Positions 19,267 to 28,318 are shown, counted from the stretch's first letter. The stretch is 64,000 nt of DNA from Gaetbulibacter saemankumensis DSM 17032 (GCF_000425645.1 NZ_AUDV01000006.1:248001-312000); one strand, 5' to 3'. Numbers and translations: made by a program. Notes: generated from the sequence alone by a model not told the origin.

Positions 19267-19551
19267 TTATTTAAAAAATATAGATAAATCGAAATCGATA
19301 ATAAAAAGAAATACCAGTATAAGTACACAAACGATAATTAAAATACGTTTGTTCACTTCTTTATCTGGATTATTTTTAAAATCGTCTAAAGCATTAATAA
19401 ATTTAGTTTTTAATCCGGTATTTGGTCCAACGGTCTTTCTAAAATGATCAAATTTATGTTTAATTTCATAAGGACTACCCTCTCCGTCATTATTGTAATA
19501 ACGTGGTGTATAATTAAACTTTTTATTTTTTCGTGTTTTTAAAAGACCCAT
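19267..19551 (-). CDS. Small single-helix membrane protein, paralogue of its upstream neighbour
   Basis: Protein of 94 residues: basic N-terminus with a KNKKFNYTPRYY motif, polar middle, and one C-terminal transmembrane helix at about 69-88 (ILIIVCVLILVFLFIIDF). It closely resembles the next gene in motif order (R-K-N-K-x-F-N-Y-x-P-R), so the two arose by duplication. Such proteins are sometimes labelled riboflavin synthase subunit beta because ribH is nearby, but nothing here resembles that enzyme. It ends 3 bp before mutL starts. Function unknown. Confidence 0.72.
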   Translation of the reverse strand: MGLLKTRKNKKFNYTPRYYNNDGEGSPYEIKHKFDHFRKTVGPNTGLKTKFINALDDFKNNPDKEVNKRILIIVCVLILVFLFIIDFDLSIFFK

Positions 19552-19572
19552 AATTTTAAGACTTTACAAAGT

Positions 19573-19803
19573 TTACATGTACTTTGTTTCTAATATATAC
19601 ATACAAATCAATAATAGTACCAAAATTATAATTAAGGTACGAATTGACATGCCTCCTCGTTTTTTTTGATTATTACCACGTGAAGCGTTCCATTTGTCAG
19701 AAAAACTGCGAATTCGAGATGTCTCGAAATCATCTAATTCTTGGTTTTCCTTAGAAAATCTTGGTCGATAATTAAAGGTTTTATTTTTACGTTGTTTAAA
19801 CAA
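19573..19803 (-). CDS. Small single-helix membrane protein, paralogue
   Basis: Protein of 76 residues with N-terminal RKNKTFNYRPRFSKEN, a charged middle and a C-terminal membrane helix (TLIIILVLLLICMYILE). It shares its N-terminal motif and topology with the gene 21 bp downstream and is shorter in the linker. Both would be tail-anchored with the N-terminus in the cytoplasm. No function can be assigned. It lies between ribH (upstream) and the paralogue plus mutL (downstream) on the minus strand. Confidence 0.68.
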   Translation of the reverse strand: MFKQRKNKTFNYRPRFSKENQELDDFETSRIRSFSDKWNASRGNNQKKRGGMSIRTLIIILVLLLICMYILETKYM

Positions 19804-19964
19804 AATACCGCATCTTATACTTCAAAAATACTTAAAAATAGGGAGAATGAAGCAGAGGCCTTGCTAAAAATTGTTAACAACAAATTGCTATAAGCTTAAT
19901 AAATTTAAGCCATCAACGAGCTTTTAAACAAAATAAGGGACAAATTTATACTAAGAACTAATTT

Positions 19965-20450
19965 TTAGAAATTATGGCGCAAGTTAGCCATTCTTATAGC
20001 CGCAATACCAGCTTCGGTTCCCTTATTACCATGTATACCTCCGGAACGATCGATAGACTGTTGCATATTATTATCTGTAAGTACACAGAAAATAACCGGC
20101 GTTTCATGCAAAACATTTAAGTCTTTAATCCCCTGTGTAACCCCTTCACAAACAAAGTCGAAATGTTTTGTCTCCCCTTGTATAACACAACCTATAGCAA
20201 TGACAGCATCGACAATATGATCCTGCATTTTTTTACAACCATAGATAAGTTCGAAACTACCAGGTACATCCCAACGTATGATATTATCAGGCAGAACCCC
20301 ATTCTCGATTAACACATTATAAGCCCCTTCAAACAACCCCTCGGTAATAGTGTCATTCCATTCTGAAACAACAATCCCAAACCGAAATTTACTCGCGTTT
20401 GGGATTGTTTTCTTATCGTAATCCGATAAATTTTTATTTGCCGTAGCCAT
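19965..20450 (-). CDS. ribH: 6,7-dimethyl-8-ribityllumazine synthase
   Basis: Penultimate enzyme of riboflavin synthesis: condenses the ribityl-aminouracil with dihydroxybutanone phosphate. Motifs: GIVVSEWNDTITEGLFEGA, WDVPGSFELIYG, AIGCVIQGETKHFDFVCEGVTQGI with the catalytic His region, and PVIFCVLTDNNMQQSIDRSGG. The length of 161 residues is typical, and the protein should assemble as an icosahedral or pentameric particle. It starts 3 bp after the TPR protein gene, with which it is probably co-transcribed. No other rib genes are in the window. Confidence 0.96.
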   Translation of the reverse strand: MATANKNLSDYDKKTIPNASKFRFGIVVSEWNDTITEGLFEGAYNVLIENGVLPDNIIRWDVPGSFELIYGCKKMQDHIVDAVIAIGCVIQGETKHFDFVCEGVTQGIKDLNVLHETPVIFCVLTDNNMQQSIDRSGGIHGNKGTEAGIAAIRMANLRHNF

Positions 20451-20453
20451 ATT

Positions 20454-21224
20454 TTATTTGCTTGCTAATACTTTTGCTTTACCAATAAACACATCTACTT
20501 TTCCTGCTTCGGTAGAATTAGGATACTCTTCTTTTATTTTTTCGAAGAAATCAAGAGCTTTACCAGCCTTATCCAATTCTAAAGCTATAGTTCCTGCCTT
20601 AAACAAGTACATGGGCGTTGTGTAATCATTATTACGCATAGAAGCTGCTTCTTCATAATAATCTAACGCATCTTCTGGTTGATTTAATTGCACAAAAGCA
20701 TCTCCAATATTACCTTTAGCTAAAGGAGCTAAAATTTCATCTTCACTTTTAAACTTACTTAAATACTCCACAGCATTTTTGTAATCTTTCAAACGTAAAT
20801 AAGCTGTACCTGCATAATAATTAGCAAGGTTCGCAGAAGGTGTTCCACTATACTCTGAAATAATATCCAGCATACCATATTTACCTTCTCCACCATTCAA
20901 TGCTAAATTGAATAAAGAATCTTGCTCTACACCATTAACGGCTTCGTTAAAATATTTCTGGGCCTGGAACATATCATTCATTGCAGCTTCCTGCTTAGGT
21001 TTTGATATAAACTCATTAAACCCTAAGTACCCTAAAACCACAACAGCTACAACACCGATAAAGATTAAAATAAGTTTTTGATTCTTTTCAACAAAAAGTT
21101 CTGTTTTTGAAGCCGTCTCATCAAGCGTATTAAATACCTCTGCCGTTGTTGACCCCTCTTCGATATCGTGCTCTTTCTCTACCTTCGTTTTTGGTTTGTA
21201 ACCTCTTTTGTTATATGTCGCCAT
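20454..21224 (-). CDS. Tetratricopeptide-repeat membrane protein (YfgM-like)
   Basis: Cytoplasmic N-terminus of about 50 residues, one transmembrane helix (LILIFIGVVAVVVLGYLGFNEF), then a periplasmic helical repeat domain. TPR-like units are visible at AYLRLKDYKNAVEYLSKF, GDAFVQLNQPEDALDYYEEA and AGTIALELDKAGKALDFFEKI. The architecture matches YfgM-type proteins, which assist proteins at the Sec translocon, but that role here is inference. It has 256 residues and heads the minus-strand group that includes ribH. A TATTTTTG -7-like element lies at about 21250-21257 on the minus strand. Confidence 0.82.
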   Translation of the reverse strand: MATYNKRGYKPKTKVEKEHDIEEGSTTAEVFNTLDETASKTELFVEKNQKLILIFIGVVAVVVLGYLGFNEFISKPKQEAAMNDMFQAQKYFNEAVNGVEQDSLFNLALNGGEGKYGMLDIISEYSGTPSANLANYYAGTAYLRLKDYKNAVEYLSKFKSEDEILAPLAKGNIGDAFVQLNQPEDALDYYEEAASMRNNDYTTPMYLFKAGTIALELDKAGKALDFFEKIKEEYPNSTEAGKVDVFIGKAKVLASK

Positions 21225-21362
21225 TTATGTTGTCTATATTAATGTGTCGCAAAAATATAATTTTTCTTCATATCTAAAAGCTAAATTATTTGATATTTTT
21301 CAATAATTTGCACCGCCTTTTAAACAGTCTGCGCTTATTGTTGGGTTTAAGCTAATAATTTT

Positions 21363-22445
21363 ATGATTTTAACATCCCTGTCATTACTCAATTACAAAAA
21401 TTTTAAAAGCAAAACTTTTCAGTTTAATCACAAAATAAACTGTATTGTTGGGAATAATGGCATTGGAAAAACAAATGTACTCGATGCTATTTACCATTTA
21501 TCGTTTGGTAAAAGTTATTTTAATCCTGTGGCATCTCAAAACATTAAGCATGACCAAGATTTCTTTGTAATTAATGGCGACTACATTAAAGATAACAAAG
21601 ATGAAAAAATTGTAATTAGCTTAAAACGTGGGCAAAAAAAAGTTATTAAACGCAACGGTAAACCCTATGAAAAATTCAGTGAACATATTGGCTTTTTACC
21701 TCTTGTAATAATTTCACCTGCCGACCGTGATTTAATTATTGAAGGTAGTGATACACGTAGAAAATTTATAGACAGTGTTATTTCGCAGAGTGACAAAAAT
21801 TATTTGAATCACCTTATAAATTATAATAAGATTCTAGCTCAGCGAAATGCTTTATTAAAATATTTTGCATTGAACCATACCTTTAATAAAGATACACTTG
21901 AAGTTTACAACGCCCAATTAAACGAGTATGGCAGTTTAATTTATGAAAAACGAGCAAATTTTCTTGAAGACTTTATCCCAATTTTCAAAGCCAGACACGA
22001 AGCCATCAGTAATGGAAAAGAAACAGTTGACCTCCTATACAGAAGTGATTTATCCGAAGACCATTTAAACAATCTCTTACAGAAAAACCTTAATAAAGAT
22101 AAAAGTCTACAGTATACCAGCGTTGGCATTCATAAAGACGACTTACAATTCAATATTGAAAGTCATCCCATTAAAAAATTTGGCAGCCAAGGACAACAAA
22201 AATCCTTTTTAATCGCCTTAAAACTTGCGCAATTCGATTTCATTAAAGCTCAAAGTGGCGTAAATCCCATTCTATTACTTGATGATATTTTTGATAAACT
22301 AGACGAAAATCGTGTTGCTCAAATTATTAAATTGGTAGACGATAAAAATTTCGGTCAGTTATTTATTAGTGATACCCATACCGATCGCACAGAAAATGCC
22401 GTGAAGCAGGCTCATCAGTCCTATGAAATTTTCAGACTATCATAA
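21363..22445 (+). CDS. recF: DNA replication/repair protein RecF
   Basis: SMC-like ATPase that helps load RecA at gapped DNA. Walker [24 protein letters not shown] at about residues 30-52, the [15 protein letters not shown] segment, the ABC signature [19 protein letters not shown] near 275, and Walker [14 protein letters not shown] near 308 are all present. Length of 360 residues is normal. It is divergent from the TPR protein gene and is followed after 115 bp by a DciA-like gene, the usual neighbour of recF in Bacteroidota. Confidence 0.95.
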   Translation: MILTSLSLLNYKNFKSKTFQFNHKINCIVGNNGIGKTNVLDAIYHLSFGKSYFNPVASQNIKHDQDFFVINGDYIKDNKDEKIVISLKRGQKKVIKRNGKPYEKFSEHIGFLPLVIISPADRDLIIEGSDTRRKFIDSVISQSDKNYLNHLINYNKILAQRNALLKYFALNHTFNKDTLEVYNAQLNEYGSLIYEKRANFLEDFIPIFKARHEAISNGKETVDLLYRSDLSEDHLNNLLQKNLNKDKSLQYTSVGIHKDDLQFNIESHPIKKFGSQGQQKSFLIALKLAQFDFIKAQSGVNPILLLDDIFDKLDENRVAQIIKLVDDKNFGQLFISDTHTDRTENAVKQAHQSYEIFRLS

Positions 22446-22560
22446 TTACAAAATCAGTACTTATTCACAATTTTTCAACTCCAAACACACTGCCTGTTGA
22501 AAAATTATTTCAAATAGACCTGCAAAACCTATTACCTTTACCACTCCTAACACCCATCCA

Positions 22561-22857
22561 ATGGCAAAACGTAACAATGAACATATTAGCATTTCTGATG
22601 CGCTGAAGGAATTTGTAGAAACCAACAAATTAGAAAAAGGTTTAAATAAAGTTAATGTAGCCGATGCCTGGGCAGAACTAATGGGAAACGGTGTTAACAA
22701 TTACACCAAAGCCATAAATCTAGAACGCGATACGCTTTATGTTCAACTGAACTCCAGTGTTTTAAGGGAAGAATTGGGCTATGGCAGACAAAAAATTATC
22801 GACATGCTTAACGAAGCTTTAGGCAAGGAAATAATTAAAAAATTGATTCTAAGATAA
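22561..22857 (+). CDS. DUF721 / DciA-like protein
   Basis: Protein of 98 residues with the DUF721 pattern: an N-terminal helix (ISISDALKEFVETNKLEKGL), VADAWAELMGNGVNNYTKAINLERDTLYVQLNSSVLREEL, then GYGRQKIIDMLNEALGKEIIKKLILR. DUF721 proteins are related to DciA, the ancestral loader of the replicative helicase DnaB. The position next to recF fits a replication role, but this short form is not proven to load helicase. Confidence 0.82.
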   Translation: MAKRNNEHISISDALKEFVETNKLEKGLNKVNVADAWAELMGNGVNNYTKAINLERDTLYVQLNSSVLREELGYGRQKIIDMLNEALGKEIIKKLILR

Positions 22858-22919
22858 TTAGAATAAAAACTTTTCTAAAGAAAAACGAAAATAAAACAAC
22901 AAGCTATTATTATTTAGTG

Positions 22920-22927
22920 TACCTTTG
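22920..22927 (+). promoter_or_regulatory. -7 promoter element of the first cold-shock gene
   Basis: TACCTTTG fits TAnnTTTG and lies 26 bp before the ATG. The short 5' untranslated region it implies leaves no space for a long cold-shock leader. No clear -33 TTG was found. Confidence 0.5.
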
Positions 22928-22953
22928 TTGCTTAATTTTTTATAACAAATACA

Positions 22954-23145
22954 ATGAGTAAAGGTACCGTAAAATTCTTCAATGACTCTAAAGGTTTTGG
23001 ATTCATCGTTGAAGACGACAACAACAAAGAACATTTCGTACACATTTCTGGACTTATCGATGAAATTCGTGAAGGTGATGTAGTTGAATTCGATCTACAA
23101 GAAGGTAGAAAAGGATTAAACGCCGTAAACGTAAAAGTAGTCTAA
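22954..23145 (+). CDS. Cold-shock domain protein (copy 1)
   Basis: Single cold-shock domain of 63 residues, an OB-fold that binds single-stranded RNA and DNA. RNP1 is KGFGFI within VKFFNDSKGFGFIVEDD and RNP2 is EHFVHISGLIDEI. It is nearly identical to the second copy 150 bp downstream, with differences mainly around DDNNKE and a few conservative changes. Each copy has its own terminator, so they can be expressed separately. Likely an RNA chaperone; induction by cold is not shown by the sequence. Confidence 0.95.
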   Translation: MSKGTVKFFNDSKGFGFIVEDDNNKEHFVHISGLIDEIREGDVVEFDLQEGRKGLNAVNVKVV

Positions 23146-23170
23146 CAACATATACTTTAACAATTACACG

Positions 23171-23202
23171 AAAAGCTATCAATTAAATTGATAGCTTTTT
23201 TT
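23171..23202 (+). terminator. Intrinsic terminator of cold-shock gene 1
   Basis: Inverted repeat of AAAAGCTATCAATT with its complement, followed by a run of seven T. It lies 25 bp after the stop codon. Confidence 0.9.
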
Positions 23203-23294
23203 GTTTTAAACTTTTTATAAAAAAAGTAGTTCAAATTATTTATTGATATTTTTTTTTACATATTTTTATAATATTAATAACTAATAATTTTAAC

Positions 23295-23486
23295 ATGATT
23301 ACAGGATCAGTAAAATTCTTCAATGACTCAAAAGGCTTCGGTTTTATTATTGAAGAAGGTTCGCAAAAAGAACATTTCGTTCACATTTCAGGATTAATTG
23401 ACGAGATTCGCGAGGGCGATAACGTTGAGTTTGAACTGAAAGAAGGTAAAAAAGGATTAAACGCAGTAAATGTAAAAGTAATTTAA
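23295..23486 (+). CDS. Cold-shock domain protein (copy 2)
   Basis: 63-residue cold-shock protein with the same RNP1 (KGFGFI) and RNP2 (HFVHISGL) motifs as copy 1; most differences are in the loop EEGSQKE. The pair is a recent tandem duplication. The intergenic stretch between them is nearly pure A/T, with no clear TAnnTTTG element, so copy 2 may use a different promoter signal. It is followed by a hairpin terminator shared with the convergent ndk gene. Confidence 0.94.
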   Translation: MITGSVKFFNDSKGFGFIIEEGSQKEHFVHISGLIDEIREGDNVEFELKEGKKGLNAVNVKVI

Positions 23487-23514
23487 TATATACTATTTAA
23501 TTTTTTTGAAACAA

Positions 23515-23545
23515 AAAATCCCGCAACATTGTTGCGGGATTTTAA
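23515..23545. terminator. Bidirectional terminator between cold-shock gene 2 and ndk
   Basis: GC-rich stem AAATCCCGCAAC / GTTGCGGGATTT with a 3-nt loop, flanked by A and T runs on the two sides. It separates convergent genes. Confidence 0.92.
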
Positions 23546-23567
23546 TTTTTATTAGTATCAAAATGTC

Positions 23568-23987
23568 TTAAAACATCTCTCTACCTGAAAAATGAAATGC
23601 ACTTTCTATCGCTGCATTTTCATCACTATCACTTCCATGTACCGCATTTTCACCAATTGAAGCTGCGTACAATTTTCTAATAGTACCTTCTGCAGCATCT
23701 ACTGGATTTGTTGCACCTATTAAAGTTCTGAAATCTTCAACGGCATTTTCCTTTTCTAAAACAGCTGCTACTATTGGTCCACGAGTCATATATTCTACTA
23801 ACTCACCAAAAAATGGGCGCTCATTATGTATTGCATAAAAAGCCTCTGCATCTGCCTTTGTCATTTGGGTTAATTTCATTGCCACAATTCTAAAACCTGA
23901 AGCTGAAATTTTTTCTAAGATTGCGCCAATGTGTCCTTTTTCAACAGCATCTGGCTTTAACATTGTAAACGTTCTGTTTGTTGCCAT
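23568..23987 (-). CDS. ndk: Nucleoside diphosphate kinase
   Basis: Transfers the gamma-phosphate between nucleoside di- and triphosphates through a phosphohistidine. Motifs: [16 protein letters not shown] at the N-terminus, [37 protein letters not shown], and the active-site loop [15 protein letters not shown] with the catalytic His near residue 117. Length of 139 residues is standard. It is a single gene with a good promoter about 90 bp upstream. Confidence 0.97.
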   Translation of the reverse strand: MATNRTFTMLKPDAVEKGHIGAILEKISASGFRIVAMKLTQMTKADAEAFYAIHNERPFFGELVEYMTRGPIVAAVLEKENAVEDFRTLIGATNPVDAAEGTIRKLYAASIGENAVHGSDSDENAAIESAFHFSGREMF

Positions 23988-24076
23988 TTTATTTATTTAA
24001 TTTTTATCGCTTTTAAAATATTCAGACACAAACTTTGTAAAGCCTGCTTACATCCGAAAATCCTTTAATTTTCGTG

Positions 24077-24106
24077 CAAAAGTACGCTATTTATCATTAA
24101 AAACAA
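24077..24106 (-). promoter_or_regulatory. Bacteroidota-type promoter of ndk
   Basis: Read on the minus strand: TTG (24106-24104), a 19-nt spacer, then TACTTTTG (24084-24077). Both elements match the flavobacterial housekeeping consensus TTG-N(17-23)-TAnnTTTG. It implies an ndk leader of roughly 80 nt. Confidence 0.7.
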
Positions 24107-24144
24107 GCCCCTCCAATTTTAAAAAAATTGTATATTCGTTCCCT

Positions 24145-25164
24145 ATGAATAAAGTAAATATCACCGACATAAAGAGCTTATTATCAAGTAAAAAGAAAAT
24201 CATTATTGTTCCGCATAAAAATCCTGACGGTGATGCTATTGGCTCTACCTTGGGTTTATACCATTACTTATGCCAACTAAATCATGATGTCAAAGTTATT
24301 TCACCTAATGAATATCCACACTTTTTAAAATGGATGCCTGGTGAAAACAGTATTTTAAAATATGATACTCAAACAGAGGTTTGTAGTACATTAACACAAG
24401 ACACCGACATTATATTTACACTGGATTTTAATGCTTTACATCGTGCTGGTAATATGGAAAGCATTCTTTCTAAAAGTGAGGCGATTAAAATCATGATCGA
24501 TCACCACCAGGCACCAGATCCATATCCTAATTTTACTTATAGTGATGTCTCCATGAGTTCTACCTGCGAAATGGTGTATAACTTTATAGATATGCTTGGA
24601 GATAATGAACTCATTAATCCTGATGTAGCAACTTGTTTGTATGCTGGAATAATGACAGATACCGGCTCATTTAGGTTTCCATGTACAACTAGTAAAACGC
24701 ACCGGATTATAGCTGATTTAATTGATAAAGGAGCTAAGAATTCTGAAATTCATAATAACATATACGACACAAATAGTTACCAAAAGTTACAATTGTTAGG
24801 TTGTGCATTATCAAACTTAAAAGTCTTGCCGGAGTATAAAACTGCTTATATAACCTTATCGCAGGATGAATTAAACAAATTTGATTATAAAAAAGGAGAT
24901 ACCGAAGGTATTGTTAATTATGGGCTATCCTTGAATAATATTGTTTTAGCGGCTATATTTATTGAAGACAAACAGGAAGGCATCATAAAAATCTCTTTAC
25001 GCTCTAAAGGTGACTTTTCGGTAAACGATATGTCCAGATCATATTTTAATGGAGGAGGACATATAAATGCCGCTGGAGGTCGAAGTGAATCTACATTAGA
25101 AGAAACTGTTGAGAAATTTATTAGTATATTGCCTAGTTATAATAACGCCCTAAACAATGAATAA
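24145..25164 (+). CDS. DHH-family phosphoesterase (NrnA-like oligoribonuclease / pAp phosphatase)
   Basis: DHH-DHHA1 phosphoesterase of 339 residues. Metal-binding motifs are IIVPHKNPDGDAIGSTLGL near residue 22, FTLDFNALHRAG, and the DHH motif MIDHHQAPDP near 115. The DHHA1 end has FNGGGHINAAGGRSE. Family members degrade short oligoribonucleotides and dephosphorylate 3',5'-pAp. It overlaps the gldI start by 8 bp, so these genes are coupled. Confidence 0.9.
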   Translation: MNKVNITDIKSLLSSKKKIIIVPHKNPDGDAIGSTLGLYHYLCQLNHDVKVISPNEYPHFLKWMPGENSILKYDTQTEVCSTLTQDTDIIFTLDFNALHRAGNMESILSKSEAIKIMIDHHQAPDPYPNFTYSDVSMSSTCEMVYNFIDMLGDNELINPDVATCLYAGIMTDTGSFRFPCTTSKTHRIIADLIDKGAKNSEIHNNIYDTNSYQKLQLLGCALSNLKVLPEYKTAYITLSQDELNKFDYKKGDTEGIVNYGLSLNNIVLAAIFIEDKQEGIIKISLRSKGDFSVNDMSRSYFNGGGHINAAGGRSESTLEETVEKFISILPSYNNALNNE

Positions 25165-25702
25165 ATTACTCATTTTAATCGTTTTAATATTAGCTATAGG
25201 ATGTAAATCTCCCGAAGCTCGTCGCCCCATATCTGTTAAATCTGGCTCATTTATAGATGCTTCCGTAGAGCGTAATAAAACATTAAACGCTAAAGAACAG
25301 GCTCTTATTGAAAAAATAATGACTGACCAAAAGCACCATACGTACTTCGCCTCAGAAAGCGGGTTTTGGTATTATTACAACAATAAAATTGATTCTGATA
25401 GCCTTACAACTCCAGAATTTGGAGATTTGGTAAACTACAACTACAGTTTAAAAACTTTAAAAGGCCAATTAATATATTCTATCGAAGACCTGAAAACGCA
25501 AACCTATGTTATGGATAAAGAGGAACTATTTACCGGGTTACGTGAAGGATTAAAACTCATGAAATCTGGTGAAACGGTTACGTTTCTTTTCCCTTCTCAA
25601 AAAGCATACGGTTATTATGGCGATGAGAATAAAATAGGTCGAAATACGCCCTTAGTCTGTGAAGTTACTCTTAACTCTATTACAAAAAATGAAAATAATT
25701 AA
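25157..25702 (+). CDS. gldI: Gliding-motility-associated peptidyl-prolyl isomerase GldI
   Basis: FKBP-type isomerase lipoprotein of 181 residues. The signal peptide (LLILIVLILAIGCKSPEARRP) has a lipobox with Cys 16. The FKBP core contains FGDLVNYNYSLKTLKGQLIYS, GLREGLKLMKSGETVTFLFPSQKAYGY and the terminal NTPLVCEVTLNSI strand. GldI is needed for gliding in Flavobacterium johnsoniae and probably folds exported motility or secretion proteins. Its N-terminal lipid and the downstream isomerase lipoprotein support a periplasmic folding role. Confidence 0.87.
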   Translation: MNKLLILIVLILAIGCKSPEARRPISVKSGSFIDASVERNKTLNAKEQALIEKIMTDQKHHTYFASESGFWYYYNNKIDSDSLTTPEFGDLVNYNYSLKTLKGQLIYSIEDLKTQTYVMDKEELFTGLREGLKLMKSGETVTFLFPSQKAYGYYGDENKIGRNTPLVCEVTLNSITKNENN

Positions 25703-25703
25703 C

Positions 25704-26846
25704 ATGTCCTTTGTTTTTAAATCATTTAAATTCTTAATTCTCGTTCTTACAATTACATTATCCGCTTGTAAAGCGCAATATCCAGAGCTTGAAGATGGCT
25801 TATACGCCGAATTTGTAACAAATAAAGGTGTTATGGTTGCGAAATTAGCCTACGATAAAACACCTGTAACAGTGGCTAACTTTGTGTCGCTTGCAGAAGG
25901 AGAAAACACTTTAGTTGATGAAAAATATTTAGATAAACCATTCTATAATGGACTTAAATTCCACCGCGTTATTAATGATTTTATGATTCAGGGCGGCGAT
26001 CCGAATGGTGATGGCTCTGGTAATCCAGGATATCGTTTTAATGATGAATTCGACCCGAGTTTAAAACATACTAAAAAAGGCATTCTAGCCATGGCTAATT
26101 CCGGTCAAAATTCAAACGGCAGTCAATTTTACATAACACACAAGGCAACCCCTTGGTTAGATGCATATGATGACAATAATATTTTAAAAAACTGTTCTGG
26201 TCGACGTGTAAGTTGTCACACGGTATTTGGAGAAATTGTTCTAGGCTTGGAAGTTATAGATTCTATTGAAAAAAACGATATTATCGAACAGTTAAACATT
26301 ATAAGAAAAGGCCGCAGCGTTAAATCATTTGATGCTCCAAAAGTTTTTAAAGCGCATTTTGCACAAGTAGAACATGAAGAAAAAGTAAAAGCCGAAAAAG
26401 AAGCTGCTATTATTAAAGCTTGTAAAGAGCGATTTGAAAAACAACAATCTCAAGCCATTACTTTACCTTCCGGCCTGCAGTATATCATTACAGAAAAGGG
26501 TTCGGGTGAAGCCTTAACTTCAAATTCCAAAGTACTTACCCATTATTCGGTATATTATGAAGACGGCAAACTCATTGATACCAGTAAATTAGAAACTGCA
26601 GAAGCCAATGGCGCGCTTAACGAACAACGCAAATTAGCCAATGGTTACCAGCCTTTAGAGGCAGACATCAGCCCAAATGCACGCATGATAGCAGGTTTTA
26701 AAGAAGGACTACAACAACTACAGGTTGGAGATAAAGCCACCTTATTTATTCCTTATCACCTTGCTTATGGCGAAACAGGTAACAGAGGTATAAAACCAAA
26801 ATCCAACTTGATATTTGAAGTAGAAATTTTAGAATTACTCAAATAA
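25704..26846 (+). CDS. Cyclophilin-FKBP fusion peptidyl-prolyl isomerase, lipoprotein
   Basis: Two isomerase domains in one exported lipoprotein. The signal peptide ends in LSACKAQ. Residues ~30-210 are a cyclophilin domain (FHRVINDFMIQGGDPNGDGSG and NSGQNSNGSQFYITH). After a charged helix, residues ~240-380 form an FKBP domain (ITLPSGLQYIITEKGSGE, MIAGFKEGLQQLQVGDKATLFIP, LAYGETG). I start at ATG 25704, 1 bp after the gldI stop; ATG 25689 (overlapping gldI) is the alternative. A longer reading from GTG 25659 adds a tail unlike a signal peptide. 381 residues with the chosen start. Confidence 0.9.
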   Translation: MSFVFKSFKFLILVLTITLSACKAQYPELEDGLYAEFVTNKGVMVAKLAYDKTPVTVANFVSLAEGENTLVDEKYLDKPFYNGLKFHRVINDFMIQGGDPNGDGSGNPGYRFNDEFDPSLKHTKKGILAMANSGQNSNGSQFYITHKATPWLDAYDDNNILKNCSGRRVSCHTVFGEIVLGLEVIDSIEKNDIIEQLNIIRKGRSVKSFDAPKVFKAHFAQVEHEEKVKAEKEAAIIKACKERFEKQQSQAITLPSGLQYIITEKGSGEALTSNSKVLTHYSVYYEDGKLIDTSKLETAEANGALNEQRKLANGYQPLEADISPNARMIAGFKEGLQQLQVGDKATLFIPYHLAYGETGNRGIKPKSNLIFEVEILELLK

Positions 26847-26895
26847 AAATAGACTAAGAAATTATAAAAATCATCCTAAAACAAAATAAAACTTT

Positions 26896-27825
26896 ATGTA
26901 CTTATTAAAATTTGATTGGAATCCAGTTTCCGGCATCGATATCATCGGAAATTTTAAATTACACTTTTACAGCTTAATGTGGGTGATTGCATTTATATTA
27001 GGATGGTACATCATGAAACGCATTTTTACAAAAGAAAAAGTTTCCTTAGAATATTTAGATCCACTTTTTATATATACCGTTTTAGCAACTATGATTGGTG
27101 CCCGATTGGGCCATGTTCTGTTCTATCAATCTGAATTGATCTCCGAAGATTTTTTCAGCATATTTTTGCCATTTAAATTTAAAGGCGGCATAGAATTTAC
27201 CGGTTTTCAGGGCTTAGCTAGCCATGGTGCTGCCATCGGGATTATCATCGGTATGTATTTATACCGCAAAAAATATAAATACAAATCGCTTTTATGGATT
27301 TTAGACCGGGTGGTTATATCTGTAGCCTCAGGAGCCATATTTATTAGAATAGGTAACTTTATAAATTCTGAAATTATTGGAAAAATTACGGATTCGGCTT
27401 TTGGTGTTCGTTTCATTCAGGACGAATATTATAAAAGGGAAATTGTACAGCTAACAGGTATCCGTGACCCACAAAAGGCTTATAATGCCGTGACCAACAA
27501 CCCACAATTTCAAAATTTGCTGGATGCTGTGCCTTACAGACACCCTGCTCAATTATACGAATCATTCTCTTATGTTTTCGTATTCTTAATATTATGGTAT
27601 TTCTATTCTAAAACATCAAAAAGAGAACAAACAGGCTTCTTATTTGGGCTATTTTTAATTCTACTATGGACCATTCGATTCTTTGTAGAGTTTGTAAAGG
27701 AACCACAAGGAGAGGAATATATTAACTGGTTCGGACTAAATACTGGCCAGTGGTTAAGTATTCCGTTTATTTTAATTGGTTTATACTTTATGTTTGTATA
27801 CAAACCAAAACAACGAGTAAAATAA
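26896..27825 (+). CDS. lgt: Prolipoprotein diacylglyceryl transferase
   Basis: Integral membrane enzyme that transfers diacylglycerol from phosphatidylglycerol to the lipobox Cys of prolipoproteins. It has several membrane helices, GARLGHVLFYQ, FQGLASHGAAIGIIIGMYLY (the conserved His), RIGNFINSEIIGK and YRHPAQLYESF. Length of 309 residues is normal. It sits next to several lipoprotein genes (gldI, the isomerase fusion, the DUF192 protein), all potential substrates. Confidence 0.96.
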   Translation: MYLLKFDWNPVSGIDIIGNFKLHFYSLMWVIAFILGWYIMKRIFTKEKVSLEYLDPLFIYTVLATMIGARLGHVLFYQSELISEDFFSIFLPFKFKGGIEFTGFQGLASHGAAIGIIIGMYLYRKKYKYKSLLWILDRVVISVASGAIFIRIGNFINSEIIGKITDSAFGVRFIQDEYYKREIVQLTGIRDPQKAYNAVTNNPQFQNLLDAVPYRHPAQLYESFSYVFVFLILWYFYSKTSKREQTGFLFGLFLILLWTIRFFVEFVKEPQGEEYINWFGLNTGQWLSIPFILIGLYFMFVYKPKQRVK

Positions 27826-27826
27826 G

Positions 27827-28318
27827 GTGAATTCGCCCAGATTACATATTAACCTTTTAACAAGCCTAATGCTATTGACGTTAGGCTTGATTTCATGTAA
27901 GGAGCACAATAAAACAGTAAATCGAACCAAAGTTAGCTTCAAAAAGGAGGGTGAACTCAAAATATTTAAATCCGATGGCTCAACAATTAACTTAGATATT
28001 GAAATAGCCAATACCGATTATGAGATTCAAACCGGATTAATGTATCGAGACTCTATGGAACAATATCAAGGAATGTTATTTATTTTTGAAGACGTTACCG
28101 AACGTTATTTCTATATGAAAAATACCCACATTCCTTTAGACATTATTTACATCGATCCAAACAATAAAATAGTAAGCTTTCAAAAAAACGCAAAACCTTT
28201 TGATGAACGTTCACTTCCTTCTAATTTCCCGGCTAAATACGTGTTAGAAATTAATGCAGGCTTATCTGATATGTGGAATTTAAAGGTTTCTGATAGTATT
28301 GCCTACTCTACTCTCTAA
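27827..28318 (+). CDS. DUF192 lipoprotein
   Basis: 163 residues from a GTG start 1 bp after lgt. A hydrophobic stretch ends in LGLISCKEHN, a good lipobox. The DUF192 core includes INLDIEIANTDYEIQTGLMYRDSMEQYQGMLFIFEDV, FYMKNTHIPLDIIYIDPNNKIV and YVLEINAGLSD. The family is exported and of unknown biochemical role. An ATG at residue 15 would leave too short a signal peptide, so GTG is preferred. Confidence 0.88.
   Translation: MNSPRLHINLLTSLMLLTLGLISCKEHNKTVNRTKVSFKKEGELKIFKSDGSTINLDIEIANTDYEIQTGLMYRDSMEQYQGMLFIFEDVTERYFYMKNTHIPLDIIYIDPNNKIVSFQKNAKPFDERSLPSNFPAKYVLEINAGLSDMWNLKVSDSIAYSTL

Noticed and set aside
22461-22469. DnaA-box-like TTATTCACA after recF
   Set aside because: A single site without a cluster, AT-rich unwinding element pattern or dnaA nearby. 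One 9-mer is expected by chance in AT-rich DNA.
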